Translations under genes and position numbers: made by a program | In this document: positions 16,101-22,752 of the stretch, piece by piece | Numbering within the stretch: the stretch's first letter is position 1 | Layout of the letters: every line of letters begins with the position of its first letter | Virus record (IMG/VR): IMGVR_UViG_3300013131_000258 | Location: 1 to 22,752 of that record | Source: a virus | Reading direction: 5' to 3' (one strand) | Length of the DNA stretch: 22,752 bases | Notes under the pieces: model-generated | What the model was told of the DNA's origin: nothing | Database searches by the model: none | The model's input: the letters and a program-made list of their open reading frames with translations, nothing else

Positions 16101-17577
16101 AATAGAATACTATACAGTATTAAATTCTTTAGAGCAACAAGCTAAAGATTTAACAATTCCTGATTCTAATGGGTTGGACAGATTTAAGAATGGTATATTT
16201 GCTGATCCATTTAATTCTCACAATTTAGGAAATGTTTCAGATTTTGAATATAAGATTGCAGTAGATCCTACAGAAACTGTAATAAGACCATTTATCGTTA
16301 GAAATGATATAGATATGATGTATTCAAATACATTATCTAGTAATGTTGTAATAACTGGTCCATATGTTACATTAAGCTATACTGATGAATTATATATAAA
16401 TCAAAATATGGCAACTAAATTCCGTAACTGTGCAGAAGCAGTATGGCAATGGAATGGTAAAGTTTCTTTATATCCTTCTTATGATTTTCATAGAGATGAA
16501 GATACAGCACCAAATGTTAATGTTGATATAGATTTAGTTTCTCCATGGGAACAATTTGCTAATTCTCCTTGGGGTTCTCGTTGGGGAGATTGGAGAACTG
16601 TATCTTCAGATGCTATTCGTGATTGGTCAGAAACTTGGACAAATATAACAGAAGGTATTAATGCTGGAGCTAGTGTTCTAACTAATATAGAAACTATAAC
16701 AGCTACAAATACACAAGAAAGAACTTCTCAAGGATTAGTTGTAGATGTTAATTCGCAAACTATTGATTTAGGTTCTTATGTTAAAGATGTAGCATTACAA
16801 CCTTATATGGCTTCTAGATTAGTATCTTTCGTTGCGTATAATATGAAACCTAATACTACATTGCACGCATTTTTTGATGCTGTTAATGTAGATATATATT
16901 GTGCACCTGGTACATATAATGGAAATAATACTCCATATGATTATGCACAATCTATAGAAGATAATGTAGTTTCTAGAACTGGTAATTTTGGTGATGCTTT
17001 AGTATCTGATGCTAATGGGTTTGTTTCTGGAGTATTTTTAATTCCTGCTGAAACTTTTAGAACAGGAGATAGAATATTCCAATTAACTAATGTAGACGAT
17101 TTAGTAACTGGTGCAGACGCAAGATTAACATTAGGGAAAACTACATATACCGCAGATTCTTTATCTGTTACTCGTACTTCTACAACTATTAACGTAAGAC
17201 AACCAGAAATTACTGTTCAAGACAGAACAGAAAGAAGAACTTCTACAACAACATCAGAAAATATTTCACAAGCTTTATTTTGGCCGCAATGGGATGATCC
17301 TATAGCACAATCCTTTACTGTTGTTAATATACCTCAAGAAGGTTCTGGTCTATTTTTAAGTAAAGTAGGTGTGTTTTTTAAATCTAAAGATGAAAATTTA
17401 GGTGTGTCTTTATATATTTGTGAAATGGAAAATAGCACTCCTAATGAAAATATAATAATAGGAAAATCGTATAAAAAAGCTGCTGATATAACTGTTTCTT
17501 CTACAAGCAGCGCAGAAACAGAATTTACGTTGGATTTTCCAGTATATTTGATGGCAATAAAGATTATGCATTTATAG
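13117..17577 (+). CDS. Giant DUF4815-type virion protein, N-terminal part (frameshifted)
   Basis: A 1486-codon frame that is the first two thirds of a giant tail/baseplate protein found next to gp8 in marine T4-like phages. Seen: YDANNRYHALLFRPHTAVQA (14-33) followed by RELSEIEFILQDQIRRLGEH, the DUF4815 opening; YVRGHRIEKI (about 355); a beta module at about 592-668 also present in the gp7-position protein; and the conserved coiled-coil block YTMKDIASLEKRIKKIEYYT (about 980-1000) then GLDRFKNGIFADPF (about 1020-1034). Near 1430 starts a domain (VGVFFKSKDENLGVSLYICE) that continues in the -1 frame from about 17550. In this frame the last residues after VYL (from 17551) are out-of-frame read-through to a stop at 17577. 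AGGTG lies 12 bases before the ATG. It is probably a peripheral baseplate or fibre-like protein; exact role unknown. Confidence 0.8.
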   Translation: MALDKNLNVPPYNIDYDANNRYHALLFRPHTAVQARELSEIEFILQDQIRRLGEHMFKDGTVIEGVGIIYHPNTHYISLEDYFNIDANAFVTDYNSSYLITNSTDSNNAVRAVMKIGKNGVKAAYPETNRIYFDYITTGTDGSGEDVNVFSPGDILYFYSNTQNKFGDLDANNLVNSINTLSSNVVFNSNGYAYLIGCTDGIVYQKGYFIKVPKHVITVRDFSTNVSGYVVGFETTEEIIDEYADPNLYDNALGYSNENAPGAHRLKLTPELVAKSRTDTSNNINFFSIVEFDGDKPTEQKENTEYNKILDQFAVRTYEESGDYVTKPFQIETRVNEANSQSFFYEISSGIGYVRGHRIEKINSTRVEADKGITTEYAQNQIITGNYGNYVICSEFLGAFDFETLSQVTLYDQPQYAITDKEGAALGNPIGNAVGTASVRAIVFYNGTKGLSSSQYLVYLTDIRMNADKSFNTDVKSLYASHATYGKAKADIVLESGLAVLKSSGSNKLIFNTALTAIKRLTDNTGIGDTLYVYDQIKPSTINSNGAVTVTLRTAAPGSAEEKLTSTTGSVLIGSQLNDYNIILSTNAYSANLTGNIAFSNSSNITITGTGTLFTTELVANNLVRITANSTQTYIRRVTGITNSTSLTIDSPINDAAGNTSTKIQRFYIDGTVLSIANVTINSNTSFTSQLGVTLDSGTQNVYCSFPVYRNQASAISKVINKNRYVKIDCSNNVANTVGPWDLGLVDVHKIRHVYVGTTYANTNSDRSNWFELYTGQSDDKYSHSKLVIKPTYRSQITSSTKMLIELDHFTANTSYSVGFFSVESYPIDDTNTSNTNAIQTIEIPVYNGVELRNVIDYRPRYNNSANNSTTEAGATINPVVNTTFSVSGSGQYVISPDTNFIADFEYYLPRYDLITLDPYGNFKVQQGNPAVNPVSPFFENDQSLIAECYVPPYPTPTVREQETYNTNSKTLLKIKSNKRYTMKDIASLEKRIKKIEYYTVLNSLEQQAKDLTIPDSNGLDRFKNGIFADPFNSHNLGNVSDFEYKIAVDPTETVIRPFIVRNDIDMMYSNTLSSNVVITGPYVTLSYTDELYINQNMATKFRNCAEAVWQWNGKVSLYPSYDFHRDEDTAPNVNVDIDLVSPWEQFANSPWGSRWGDWRTVSSDAIRDWSETWTNITEGINAGASVLTNIETITATNTQERTSQGLVVDVNSQTIDLGSYVKDVALQPYMASRLVSFVAYNMKPNTTLHAFFDAVNVDIYCAPGTYNGNNTPYDYAQSIEDNVVSRTGNFGDALVSDANGFVSGVFLIPAETFRTGDRIFQLTNVDDLVTGADARLTLGKTTYTADSLSVTRTSTTINVRQPEITVQDRTERRTSTTTSENISQALFWPQWDDPIAQSFTVVNIPQEGSGLFLSKVGVFFKSKDENLGVSLYICEMENSTPNENIIIGKSYKKAADITVSSTSSAETEFTLDFPVYLMAIKIMHL

Positions 17578-19628
17578 TACAACCTGATGGTAATAGCCCA
17601 GAATATACAATTTGGGTTGGAGAAACAGGTGGGTTCGATGTTTTAACCAATCAACAAGTATATTCTAATCCATACTCAGGAACAGCCTTTATTTCTTCTA
17701 ATAGAAAAACATGGACTCCAATACAAAAAGAAGATCTTAAATTTAAGTTGTATAGAGCTAAATTTAATAGTTCAGGTGGTTATGCAGGATTCACTAACGA
17801 AAATGATGAATTTTTAACTGTGTCTGGATTTACTAAAGCTAATTCTAATATATCTATAGCAGTAGGAGATATTGTATATAGAGCTAATACATCTGCAAAT
17901 ACAGCTAATTTAACAAGTATTGTAAGCAATACATTAATATCTAATTCAACAAATAATCTACCAAAAGGAAGAATACAATATTTTAACGAAGAAACCGGAG
18001 AAGTATGGTTAGATTCTTCAGCAAATGGTGGATTTAGTAATTCAGATATTATAGCAGTTTATAGACCAAATAATGTTACTATAGCTAATTCTACTGTTAT
18101 TAATGCTAATACATTAATAGCCTGGACTACAATTACAACAGTTGATAATAAATCGTATCATATAGTTGTACCTAAATTTGGAATTATGCAACCTTCTGGT
18201 ACTTCTATTAATTACGAATACAAAGGTGTGTCTAATACAAATGTAGCAGATAGTAATTATCAAATTGTTCAGAATAATATGGAATTAGAATATATTGACA
18301 AAGAACGTCATATTATGTCTAAATCTAATGAAGTGGCAAGTTTGAGTTCTGCAAAATCTGGTACATATAAGATATCATTTGCTACGGTAAACGATTATGT
18401 TTCTCCTGTGATAAATCTATCACAAAAAACATCATTGTTTATAGAAAATCAAATAAACAATGATACTCTTAATGAACATACTAGATATGGTAATTCTTCT
18501 ACAAAATATATATCTAAAAAAATAATTTTAGAAGACGATCAAGATGCAGAAGATGTAAAAATGTTATTTTCTGCTTATAGACCATCTGGTACTGATATTA
18601 AAGCATATATTAAAATAAAAAATGCTCAAGATTTTGAAGATTTTAATGATAAAAATTGGACAGAATTAGAATATATAGACGATGGTGATGAAGTATATTC
18701 TTCTTCGTCTAATAAAAAAGATTTTAGAGAATATGAATTAGGATTTTCTATTACTAGAAAAGTTTATTTTGTTGCAAATAATAATTCGTTGCAAGTAGGA
18801 GAAACTATTACACAATCAAGTTCTATAGGAACTGTAGTATTTAGAAGTGGTAATAATGTTACTGTTGATATGGAAAGCGGATTATTATCTTCTGGAGCAG
18901 CAACAGGGTCTTCTACAGGATCTATTAATATAGTATCAATAAACACAAAATCTGCGTTTTCTAATTCAGGAGTAGATATATACGAAGCTCTTCCTGGTGG
19001 TGTTGAAATAGGTTCTAGTAATGTAGTAATTGTTGGAAAAAATCACACATTTAATGCTAATACAGGAATAAATAATGCTGCAGATGTAATTACAATAACT
19101 AATGCAAATACATATTTTAGTGTTGGTGATGCTATTATGTATCACGTATCAACAGGAAATACCGCTGTTTCTGGTTTAACTTCTAATACTAAGTATTATG
19201 TATCGTTTGCAAATACTACAGGATTAGCGTTAGCATCAACAAGAACAGGTGCTAATATTAATATAACTGCTTCTTCTATTTCTGAAACAGGACATACTTT
19301 AATTGGATCGTTCTTTAATGAAACTTTTGATGTTGGAGATAGAATAAGAATACAAGAAGCTAGTGGCACATTTTCTATAAAAACTATTACATCAATATCA
19401 AACAATACATATTTAACTATAGATACAGGAACAGAATTTACTAATACTGCTTCATTGTTTTATGTATTTAAACCTACTACTGCTGATGGAGTTGTAGAAT
19501 ATTATGATTCTACTGGTACTAGATATCAAGGATATAAAGAATTTGCTATTAAATTGGTATTATTATCTTCAAATCCTGTCTTAGTACCTAAAATAGATGA
19601 TGTTAGAGGAATAGCATTACAGGTATAA
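17550..19628 (+). pseudogene. Giant DUF4815-type virion protein, C-terminal part (other side of frameshift)
   Basis: A 692-residue continuation of the preceding gene in the -1 frame. From 17550 it reads DGNKDYAFIVQPDGNSPEY and continues without a stop through YTIWVGETGG, NPYSGTAFISSNRKTW and EDLKFKLYRAKFN. This matches what family members carry directly after 'F-TPVYL'. Read alone, the first usable start would be TTG at 17748, in the middle of this conserved domain and without a ribosome binding site, so independent translation is unlikely. Further on are a VVPKFGIMQPSGT segment, YHVSTGNTAVSGLTSNTKYY with NTTGLALAS (a common module in marine phage fibres), and GTEFTNTASLFYVF. The joined protein would be about 2170 residues. 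It could be a sequencing or assembly error, a real mutation, or recoding. Confidence 0.7.
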
Positions 19629-19629
19629 G

Positions 19630-19815
19630 ATGAAAGAGTTATATATAAGAGATAAACATAATCTTGGTGCAGTATTAAATACTGATATTGCTGGATTAAA
19701 GGCTTATAAATCGTTAAAACAAAAAAATAAAAAAATTGATGAAATAGATAATTTAAAACAAGAAATTAAAGATATAAAATCTTTATTAACATTAATTTTA
19801 GAAAGAATTAAATGA
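19630..19815 (+). CDS. Small coiled-coil protein
   Basis: A 61-residue protein. The first 27 residues contain NLGAVLNTDIAGLKAYKSLK, in which 'L-NTD--AL--YK' recalls small proteins encoded after tail genes in other marine T4-like phages. Residues about 31-60 form a clear heptad-like helix (IDEIDNLKQEIKDIKSLLTL) with Leu/Ile spacing that fits a coiled coil. Composition is Lys-rich. The gene starts two bases after the giant gene's stop, with AGG upstream, and overlaps the next gene by ATGA. A chaperone or a small oligomeric clamp for the fibre is possible; function is not known. Confidence 0.65.
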   Translation: MKELYIRDKHNLGAVLNTDIAGLKAYKSLKQKNKKIDEIDNLKQEIKDIKSLLTLILERIK

Positions 19816-20486
19816 CTATAGCCGTTGCTAATACAGCAAATACTAATACATTTGATTATTGGAAAACTCGTACTAACGAACTAGCAGATGCTATGTCGAA
19901 TAAAGTAGTTACGACTAATTCTAATACTACAACAGGTAATGCTACTGTAAATGGATATGTAATTGCAACAGGATTAATAGGTAATTCTATAAATGGTGGA
20001 AATTCTACTGTTGTTACAGCATTAACAGTAACATCTAATTTAACTATAGCTACTGGAAATATATTAACTGTAGGAAATTCTACTATAAATGTAGTAACAA
20101 ATTCTTCTAGTATAACTATTGGTTCTTTAAGCGTAACTAATACTACAATTAATCGTAGCAATATTGATGTGTTACCATATTATGTGAATACACAAACTTC
20201 AGGAACTTCTGCACAAATAGTAGATTCTTTCGCTATAGCTACATATAGATCTGCTGAATATATACTAAATATTACGAATAATTCAGCAAATGGATATCAA
20301 ACAAATAAGATATTGATATTACATGATGGAGGGTCGATTCATTGGAATGAATATAGTATTATGTTTTCTAATACATTATTAGGTACATATTCAGCAAATG
20401 CTAATACAACTCATGTTAGATTATTATTAACACCAACTGCATCAAATACCCAAGTTAAAGGGTATAAACAACTTATACAAGTATAA
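19812..20486 (+). CDS. Tail fibre-like protein
   Basis: A 224-residue fibre-like protein. The N-terminus ANTNTFDYWKTRTNELADAM (about 9-28) with NKVVTT is a recurrent attachment or trimerisation segment in marine T4-like fibre proteins. Residues about 35-120 are Asn/Ser/Thr-Val repeats (TGNATVNGYVIATG, VGNSTINVVTNSSSITIG) similar in style to the fibre at 10906. The C-terminal domain (about 130-224) contains SAQIVDSFAIATYRSAEYIL, KILILHDGGSIHWNEYS and THVRLLLTPT, a beta-sandwich tip found at the end of many phage structural proteins. Probably a trimeric fibre or fibre attachment protein. It is joined by a 4-base overlap to the coiled-coil gene. Confidence 0.7.
   Translation: MTIAVANTANTNTFDYWKTRTNELADAMSNKVVTTNSNTTTGNATVNGYVIATGLIGNSINGGNSTVVTALTVTSNLTIATGNILTVGNSTINVVTNSSSITIGSLSVTNTTINRSNIDVLPYYVNTQTSGTSAQIVDSFAIATYRSAEYILNITNNSANGYQTNKILILHDGGSIHWNEYSIMFSNTLLGTYSANANTTHVRLLLTPTASNTQVKGYKQLIQV
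20463..20470 (+). promoter_or_regulatory. Possible late promoter before the distal tail cassette
   Basis: TATAAACA matches seven of eight positions of the T4 late octamer. It lies in the last codons of the fibre gene, 28 bases before the ATG at 20499. A predicted start near 20476 would leave a leader of about 23 bases that still includes the strong TAGGAGA ribosome binding site (20488-20494). The match is coding (Tyr-Lys-Gln), so it may be chance. Confidence 0.3.
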
Positions 20487-20498
20487 TTAGGAGAATAG

Positions 20499-20795
20499 AT
20501 GTCTTTACAATTTTCTACTACTTTAAGAAATAATGTTTTGGATCAATTTGAAACTACAATTTCAACTGCTCCATTATTAACAATTTGGACTGGTGGACCA
20601 CCAGCAACTTGTGCTACTGCTAATTCTGGATCTTTATTAGCCACATTAACACTTCCTTCTGATTGGATGGCTGCTGCTAGCGGTGGTTCTAAAGCTAAGA
20701 GTGGTACTTGGTCTAATACAGCAACTGGAACAGGAACAGCAGGACACTTTAGAATTTTTGATTCTGCTGGATCAACTTTGTCATTTCCAAGGTAA
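20499..20795 (+). CDS. Small phage tail-associated protein, N-terminal part (frameshifted)
   Basis: The first 98 codons of a small phage protein of a widespread family, often seen in tail regions of unrelated tailed phages. Seen: LQFSTTLRNNVLDQFETTI (3-21), a WTGGPPATCATANSGSLLAT stretch (about 30-49), LPSDWMAAASGGSKAKSGTW (about 53-72) and GHFRIFDSAGST (about 83-94). The frame then departs after Ser-Thr and stops at 20795, while the family pattern continues one base on. The family is usually about 130 residues. The biochemical role is not known; a beta-sandwich decoration or adhesin-like role is inferred from context. TAGGAGA (20488-20494) is the best ribosome binding site in the window. Confidence 0.7.
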   Translation: MSLQFSTTLRNNVLDQFETTISTAPLLTIWTGGPPATCATANSGSLLATLTLPSDWMAAASGGSKAKSGTWSNTATGTGTAGHFRIFDSAGSTLSFPR

Positions 20796-20904
20796 TGTAA
20801 GCACAACAAGCTCTGGTTGGGATATGGAATTAGATAATACTTCTATTAATACTGGGCAATCTGTTACTGTTACTACGTTTACAATAACTGCTCCTGGAGC
20901 GTAA
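20779..20904 (+). pseudogene. Small phage tail-associated protein, C-terminal part (+1 frame)
   Basis: From TGT at 20779 the +1 frame reads CHFQGNVSTTSSGWDMELDN and then TSINTGQSVTVTTFTITA to the stop at 20904. This is the expected continuation of the preceding protein: family members have 'DS-GTTCHIQG ... GDM-LDNTSI--GQ-VT-T-F'. Joined to the upstream part it gives about 135 residues, the normal family length. Removing one T from the TTT at 20777-20779 restores a single frame. There is no separate start codon with a ribosome binding site for this part. Confidence 0.6.
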
Positions 20905-21759
20905 ATGTTATTTGGAAGTCCTTGGGGTTGGAGTAGAATGTCTAGTAATTTGCCTTTGTATGCAAATACAGGTACTCCAACGAACAATTATGGAACAAAT
21001 TTTACAATAAACGCTAATAGTACCAAAGGTACAACAGTATCTTTAATTGCCAATTTACAACATGATGTTCATTATTTGACTATAGGTATCAATGGAACTG
21101 GGTTGTCTACTGCTGATTGTAACGCATTAATTGATATAATGGTTGATCCAGCAGGAGGTACTTCTTGGTCTAATGGGTTTATTGATAACTTATGTGCAGG
21201 ATCTGTTGTTACTTCCATAGCATCTAATCCAAGTTTTCAATGGTATCATTTTCCAATTTGGATAAAATCAGGTACATCTTTAGGTATAAGAGGTCAAACT
21301 AGACACACGGCTAATTTGACTACAGTTAGAGCAATATTAGTAGTATATGGAGAACCTAGTCGCCCAGAAATGTGGTGGTGTGGTCAAAAAGTAGAGACAA
21401 TAGGAGCAAATACGGCTGCTTCTAAAGGTATTAATATTACACCAGGAAATTCTTCTGCATGGGGAAATTGGGCTAATGCTACTGCTTCTTCGTATAATTA
21501 TGGTGCGGTTCAATTTGGATTAAATGCAACAGATTCATCTACGACTGCAGTAAATTATTTTTTTCAATTTGGGATAGACAACTTACAATTACCTGGTTCT
21601 CAAACATATTATGGTGGCGGATCAACAGCCGAATTAATGGGTAAAAATGCAACCACTATTATTCCTTGCAATACACCTGCAAATACAGTATTTCAATGCA
21701 GAGGTACTGCTAGTGGTACAGCAGAGATACATAATTATTGTGTATACGGAGTTTATTAA
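20905..21759 (+). CDS. Putative distal tail protein with two related beta domains
   Basis: A 284-residue protein that usually follows the preceding family in phage tail cassettes; the biochemical function is not known to me. It seems to hold two related beta-rich domains. The first (about 30-130) includes VHYLTIGINGTGLSTADCNA and FPIWIKSGTSLGIRGQ; the second (about 145-284) includes YGAVQFGLNATDSSTTAVNY and a final FQCRGTASGTAEIHNYCVYG. Both run 'GxN ... xFPxx ... RGx ... VYG'. A Trp-rich linker with SRPEMWWCG lies between them. It starts directly after the previous stop, with TGGAG eight bases upstream. A virion surface or receptor-contact role is inferred. Confidence 0.65.
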   Translation: MLFGSPWGWSRMSSNLPLYANTGTPTNNYGTNFTINANSTKGTTVSLIANLQHDVHYLTIGINGTGLSTADCNALIDIMVDPAGGTSWSNGFIDNLCAGSVVTSIASNPSFQWYHFPIWIKSGTSLGIRGQTRHTANLTTVRAILVVYGEPSRPEMWWCGQKVETIGANTAASKGINITPGNSSAWGNWANATASSYNYGAVQFGLNATDSSTTAVNYFFQFGIDNLQLPGSQTYYGGGSTAELMGKNATTIIPCNTPANTVFQCRGTASGTAEIHNYCVYGVY

Positions 21760-22107
21760 TTGGCAATTTCAGAAGCATATTCAGGAACAATAACTGCTAA
21801 TACTACTGAATGGTCTTTAACAACCAATACAGCAGGACCAGATACTGATACTAATGATGGGGTATATCAAGCATTTATAGATTTTAATAATTCCGCTGGT
21901 AGTGATGTTTTTGAATATAAAGTATATGAGAAAGTAATATCTTCAGGAACACAACGAGCAGTATATTCTGCCAGAATAGCGGGATCTCAATCAGGACCTA
22001 TTTGGGCGTCTCCTTCTTTAATATTATTACATGGTTGGGATATGACCATTAAAAAAATAACTGGTACAGATAGATCTATAGATTGGTCAATTAGAAAAGT
22101 AGCGTAA
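21760..22107 (+). CDS. Small tail-associated protein with conserved WASPSLILLHGWDM block
   Basis: A 115-residue protein of a family common in tail regions of tailed phages. Seen: EAYSGTITANTTEWSLTT at the start, DGVYQAFIDFNNSAGSDVFE (about 33-52), YKVYEKV, and the very conserved IWASPSLILLHGWDMTIKK (about 80-98) followed by GTDRSIDWSIRKVA at the end. The start is TTG: it follows the previous stop directly, CGGAG lies about 9 bases upstream, and no ATG is available nearby in frame. It is predicted all-beta. It belongs with its two upstream neighbours as one cassette. Confidence 0.7.
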   Translation: MAISEAYSGTITANTTEWSLTTNTAGPDTDTNDGVYQAFIDFNNSAGSDVFEYKVYEKVISSGTQRAVYSARIAGSQSGPIWASPSLILLHGWDMTIKKITGTDRSIDWSIRKVA

Positions 22108-22108
22108 A

Positions 22109-22752
22109 ATGTGGCCATTTCAGCCGTTATTAGAAAGTACTGCTCAATTACAAGGCGATACTTCTTCTAACGGAACTCTTAGTAAATCAATTGGTAATTT
22201 TAATTCTTCTATAACAGGTACTGTATCTGTATCTGCATCTACATCCAAATCAATAGGTACATTTACTGAATCTATTAATGGTACTGTATTAATTTCAGCA
22301 TCTACATCAAAATCAATAGGTACATTTACTGAATCAATAGAAGGTACTATTACTGATCCTGCAGTATCTGGTTCTCTTAATAAATCAATTGGCGAGTTTT
22401 CAGAATCTATTGATGGTGATGTATTAGTTTTAGCATCAACATCCAAATCAATAGGAACGTTTGCTGAAACTATTGATGGTGACGTATTAGTATCTGGTTC
22501 TCTTAATAAATCAATCGGTGAATTTGTTGAATCTATTGATGGTGATGTATCAATATCTGGATCTGTTAATAAATCAATTGGCACATTTACTGAGTCTATA
22601 GATGGTGATGTATCAATTTCAGCATCAACATCCAAATCAATTGGTGAGTTTACCGAATCAATCGATGGTACAATATTAGTATCTGGTTTTGTTAATAAAT
22701 CAATCGGTGAATTTACTGAGTCAATTGATGGTGATGTATTAATATCAGGAAC
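22109..22752 (+). CDS. Tandem-repeat tail protein (partial, runs off the right edge)
   Basis: An open frame starting at ATG 22109, one base after the previous stop, and still open at the window end (214 full codons). A 20-residue head (MWPFQPLLESTAQLQGDTSS) is followed by at least nine copies of a 21-residue unit of consensus S(A/G)S(T/L)(S/N)KSIGxFxESIDGDVxI. The KSIG motif begins at residues 26, 47, 68, 92, 113, 134, 155, 176 and 197; one unit is three residues longer (ITDPAV). Strand-turn repeats with conserved Gly and Ile fit a solenoid or trimeric beta-shaft. Its position after the small tail protein cassette suggests a fibre or adhesin. No homology can be claimed from the repeat alone, and the C-terminal domain is outside the window. 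Confidence 0.75.
   Translation, partial: MWPFQPLLESTAQLQGDTSSNGTLSKSIGNFNSSITGTVSVSASTSKSIGTFTESINGTVLISASTSKSIGTFTESIEGTITDPAVSGSLNKSIGEFSESIDGDVLVLASTSKSIGTFAETIDGDVLVSGSLNKSIGEFVESIDGDVSISGSVNKSIGTFTESIDGDVSISASTSKSIGEFTESIDGTILVSGFVNKSIGEFTESIDGDVLISG
22169..22752 (+). repeat. 63-bp in-frame tandem repeat array
   Basis: Nine and a part copies of a 63-bp unit, in frame within the last gene; the third copy is 72 bp. Two unit types mix: one encoding (S/L)ASTSKSIG (copies 2, 3, 5, 8) and one encoding SG(S/F)(L/V)NKSIG (copies 4, 6, 7, 9). Third-position differences between copies show these are diverged repeats, not an assembly loop, although near-identical blocks such as tctcttaataaatcaat recur. 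Confidence 0.85.

Noticed and set aside
17460-17577. Classical programmed -1 frameshift site in the giant gene
   Set aside because: The only run of A (aaa aaa at 17473-17478) lies before -1 frame stops at 17472 and 17484, so a slip there could not reach the downstream frame; no standard slippery heptamer was seen in the usable overlap.
22144-22635. Long minus-strand open frame rich in Asp, Ile and Ser repeats
   Set aside because: It is the antisense shadow of the 63-bp repeats of the plus-strand gene; periodic repeats keep the opposite frame open. No ribosome binding site or context supports it.
22169-22752. Regular repeats as a possible CRISPR array
   Set aside because: Units are contiguous with no unique spacers, in frame, and encode a regular protein repeat.
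20499-22752. Diversity-generating retroelement target in the distal tail genes
   Set aside because: No reverse transcriptase, template repeat or C-type-lectin-like variable end is visible in the window.

Overview
The window is a late structural region of a T4-like contractile-tailed phage (myovirus). It is strongly AT-rich and almost gap-free: genes are joined by TAATG or ATGA overlaps or spacers of a few bases. The order, head-completion nuclease (gp4-like), then gp48, gp53, hub/spike, gp25, gp6, a gp7-position wedge protein, a fibre, gp8 and a giant DUF4815-type protein, is the baseplate layout of marine T4-like phages. AT-richness and the style of the tail proteins (Asn/Ser/Thr-rich fibres, a very large DUF4815-type protein after gp8) suggest a marine phage of an AT-rich host such as Pelagibacter-like bacteria; the host is inference only. 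No integrase, transposase, CRISPR array or tRNA was found, and everything present is virion morphogenesis.

Layout. 1-447 (minus): the gp4-like gene, with the first codon of another minus-strand gene directly after it. 448-507: a short divergent intergenic region with T4-late-promoter-like octamers on both strands. 508-8689 (plus): gp48 tube cap, gp53 wedge, a gp27/VgrG-like hub ring, a free-standing OB-fold protein, an unrecognised helical protein, a beta-helical spike, gp25 flanked by two small paralogous unknowns, and gp6. 8689-13107: a wedge protein in the gp7 position, a small fibre, and gp8. 13117-19628: one giant DUF4815-type virion protein (about 2170 residues when joined) broken by a frameshift at about 17547-17552. 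19630-22752: a distal tail module with a coiled-coil protein, a fibre, a three-gene cassette of small tail proteins (the first frameshifted at about 20777-20780), and a protein made of 21-residue tandem repeats that runs off the window.

Working together: gp27-like, OB and spike proteins should form the central hub and needle; gp53, gp25, gp6, the gp7-position protein and gp8 the wedges around it; gp48 the link to the tail tube; the giant protein and fibres the periphery and host contact. The points most worth a second look are the divided gp5 with no lysozyme domain and an unknown gene inside it, the two paralogous small proteins around gp25, the two single-base frameshifts in otherwise intact conserved genes, and the tandem-repeat gene at the right edge.
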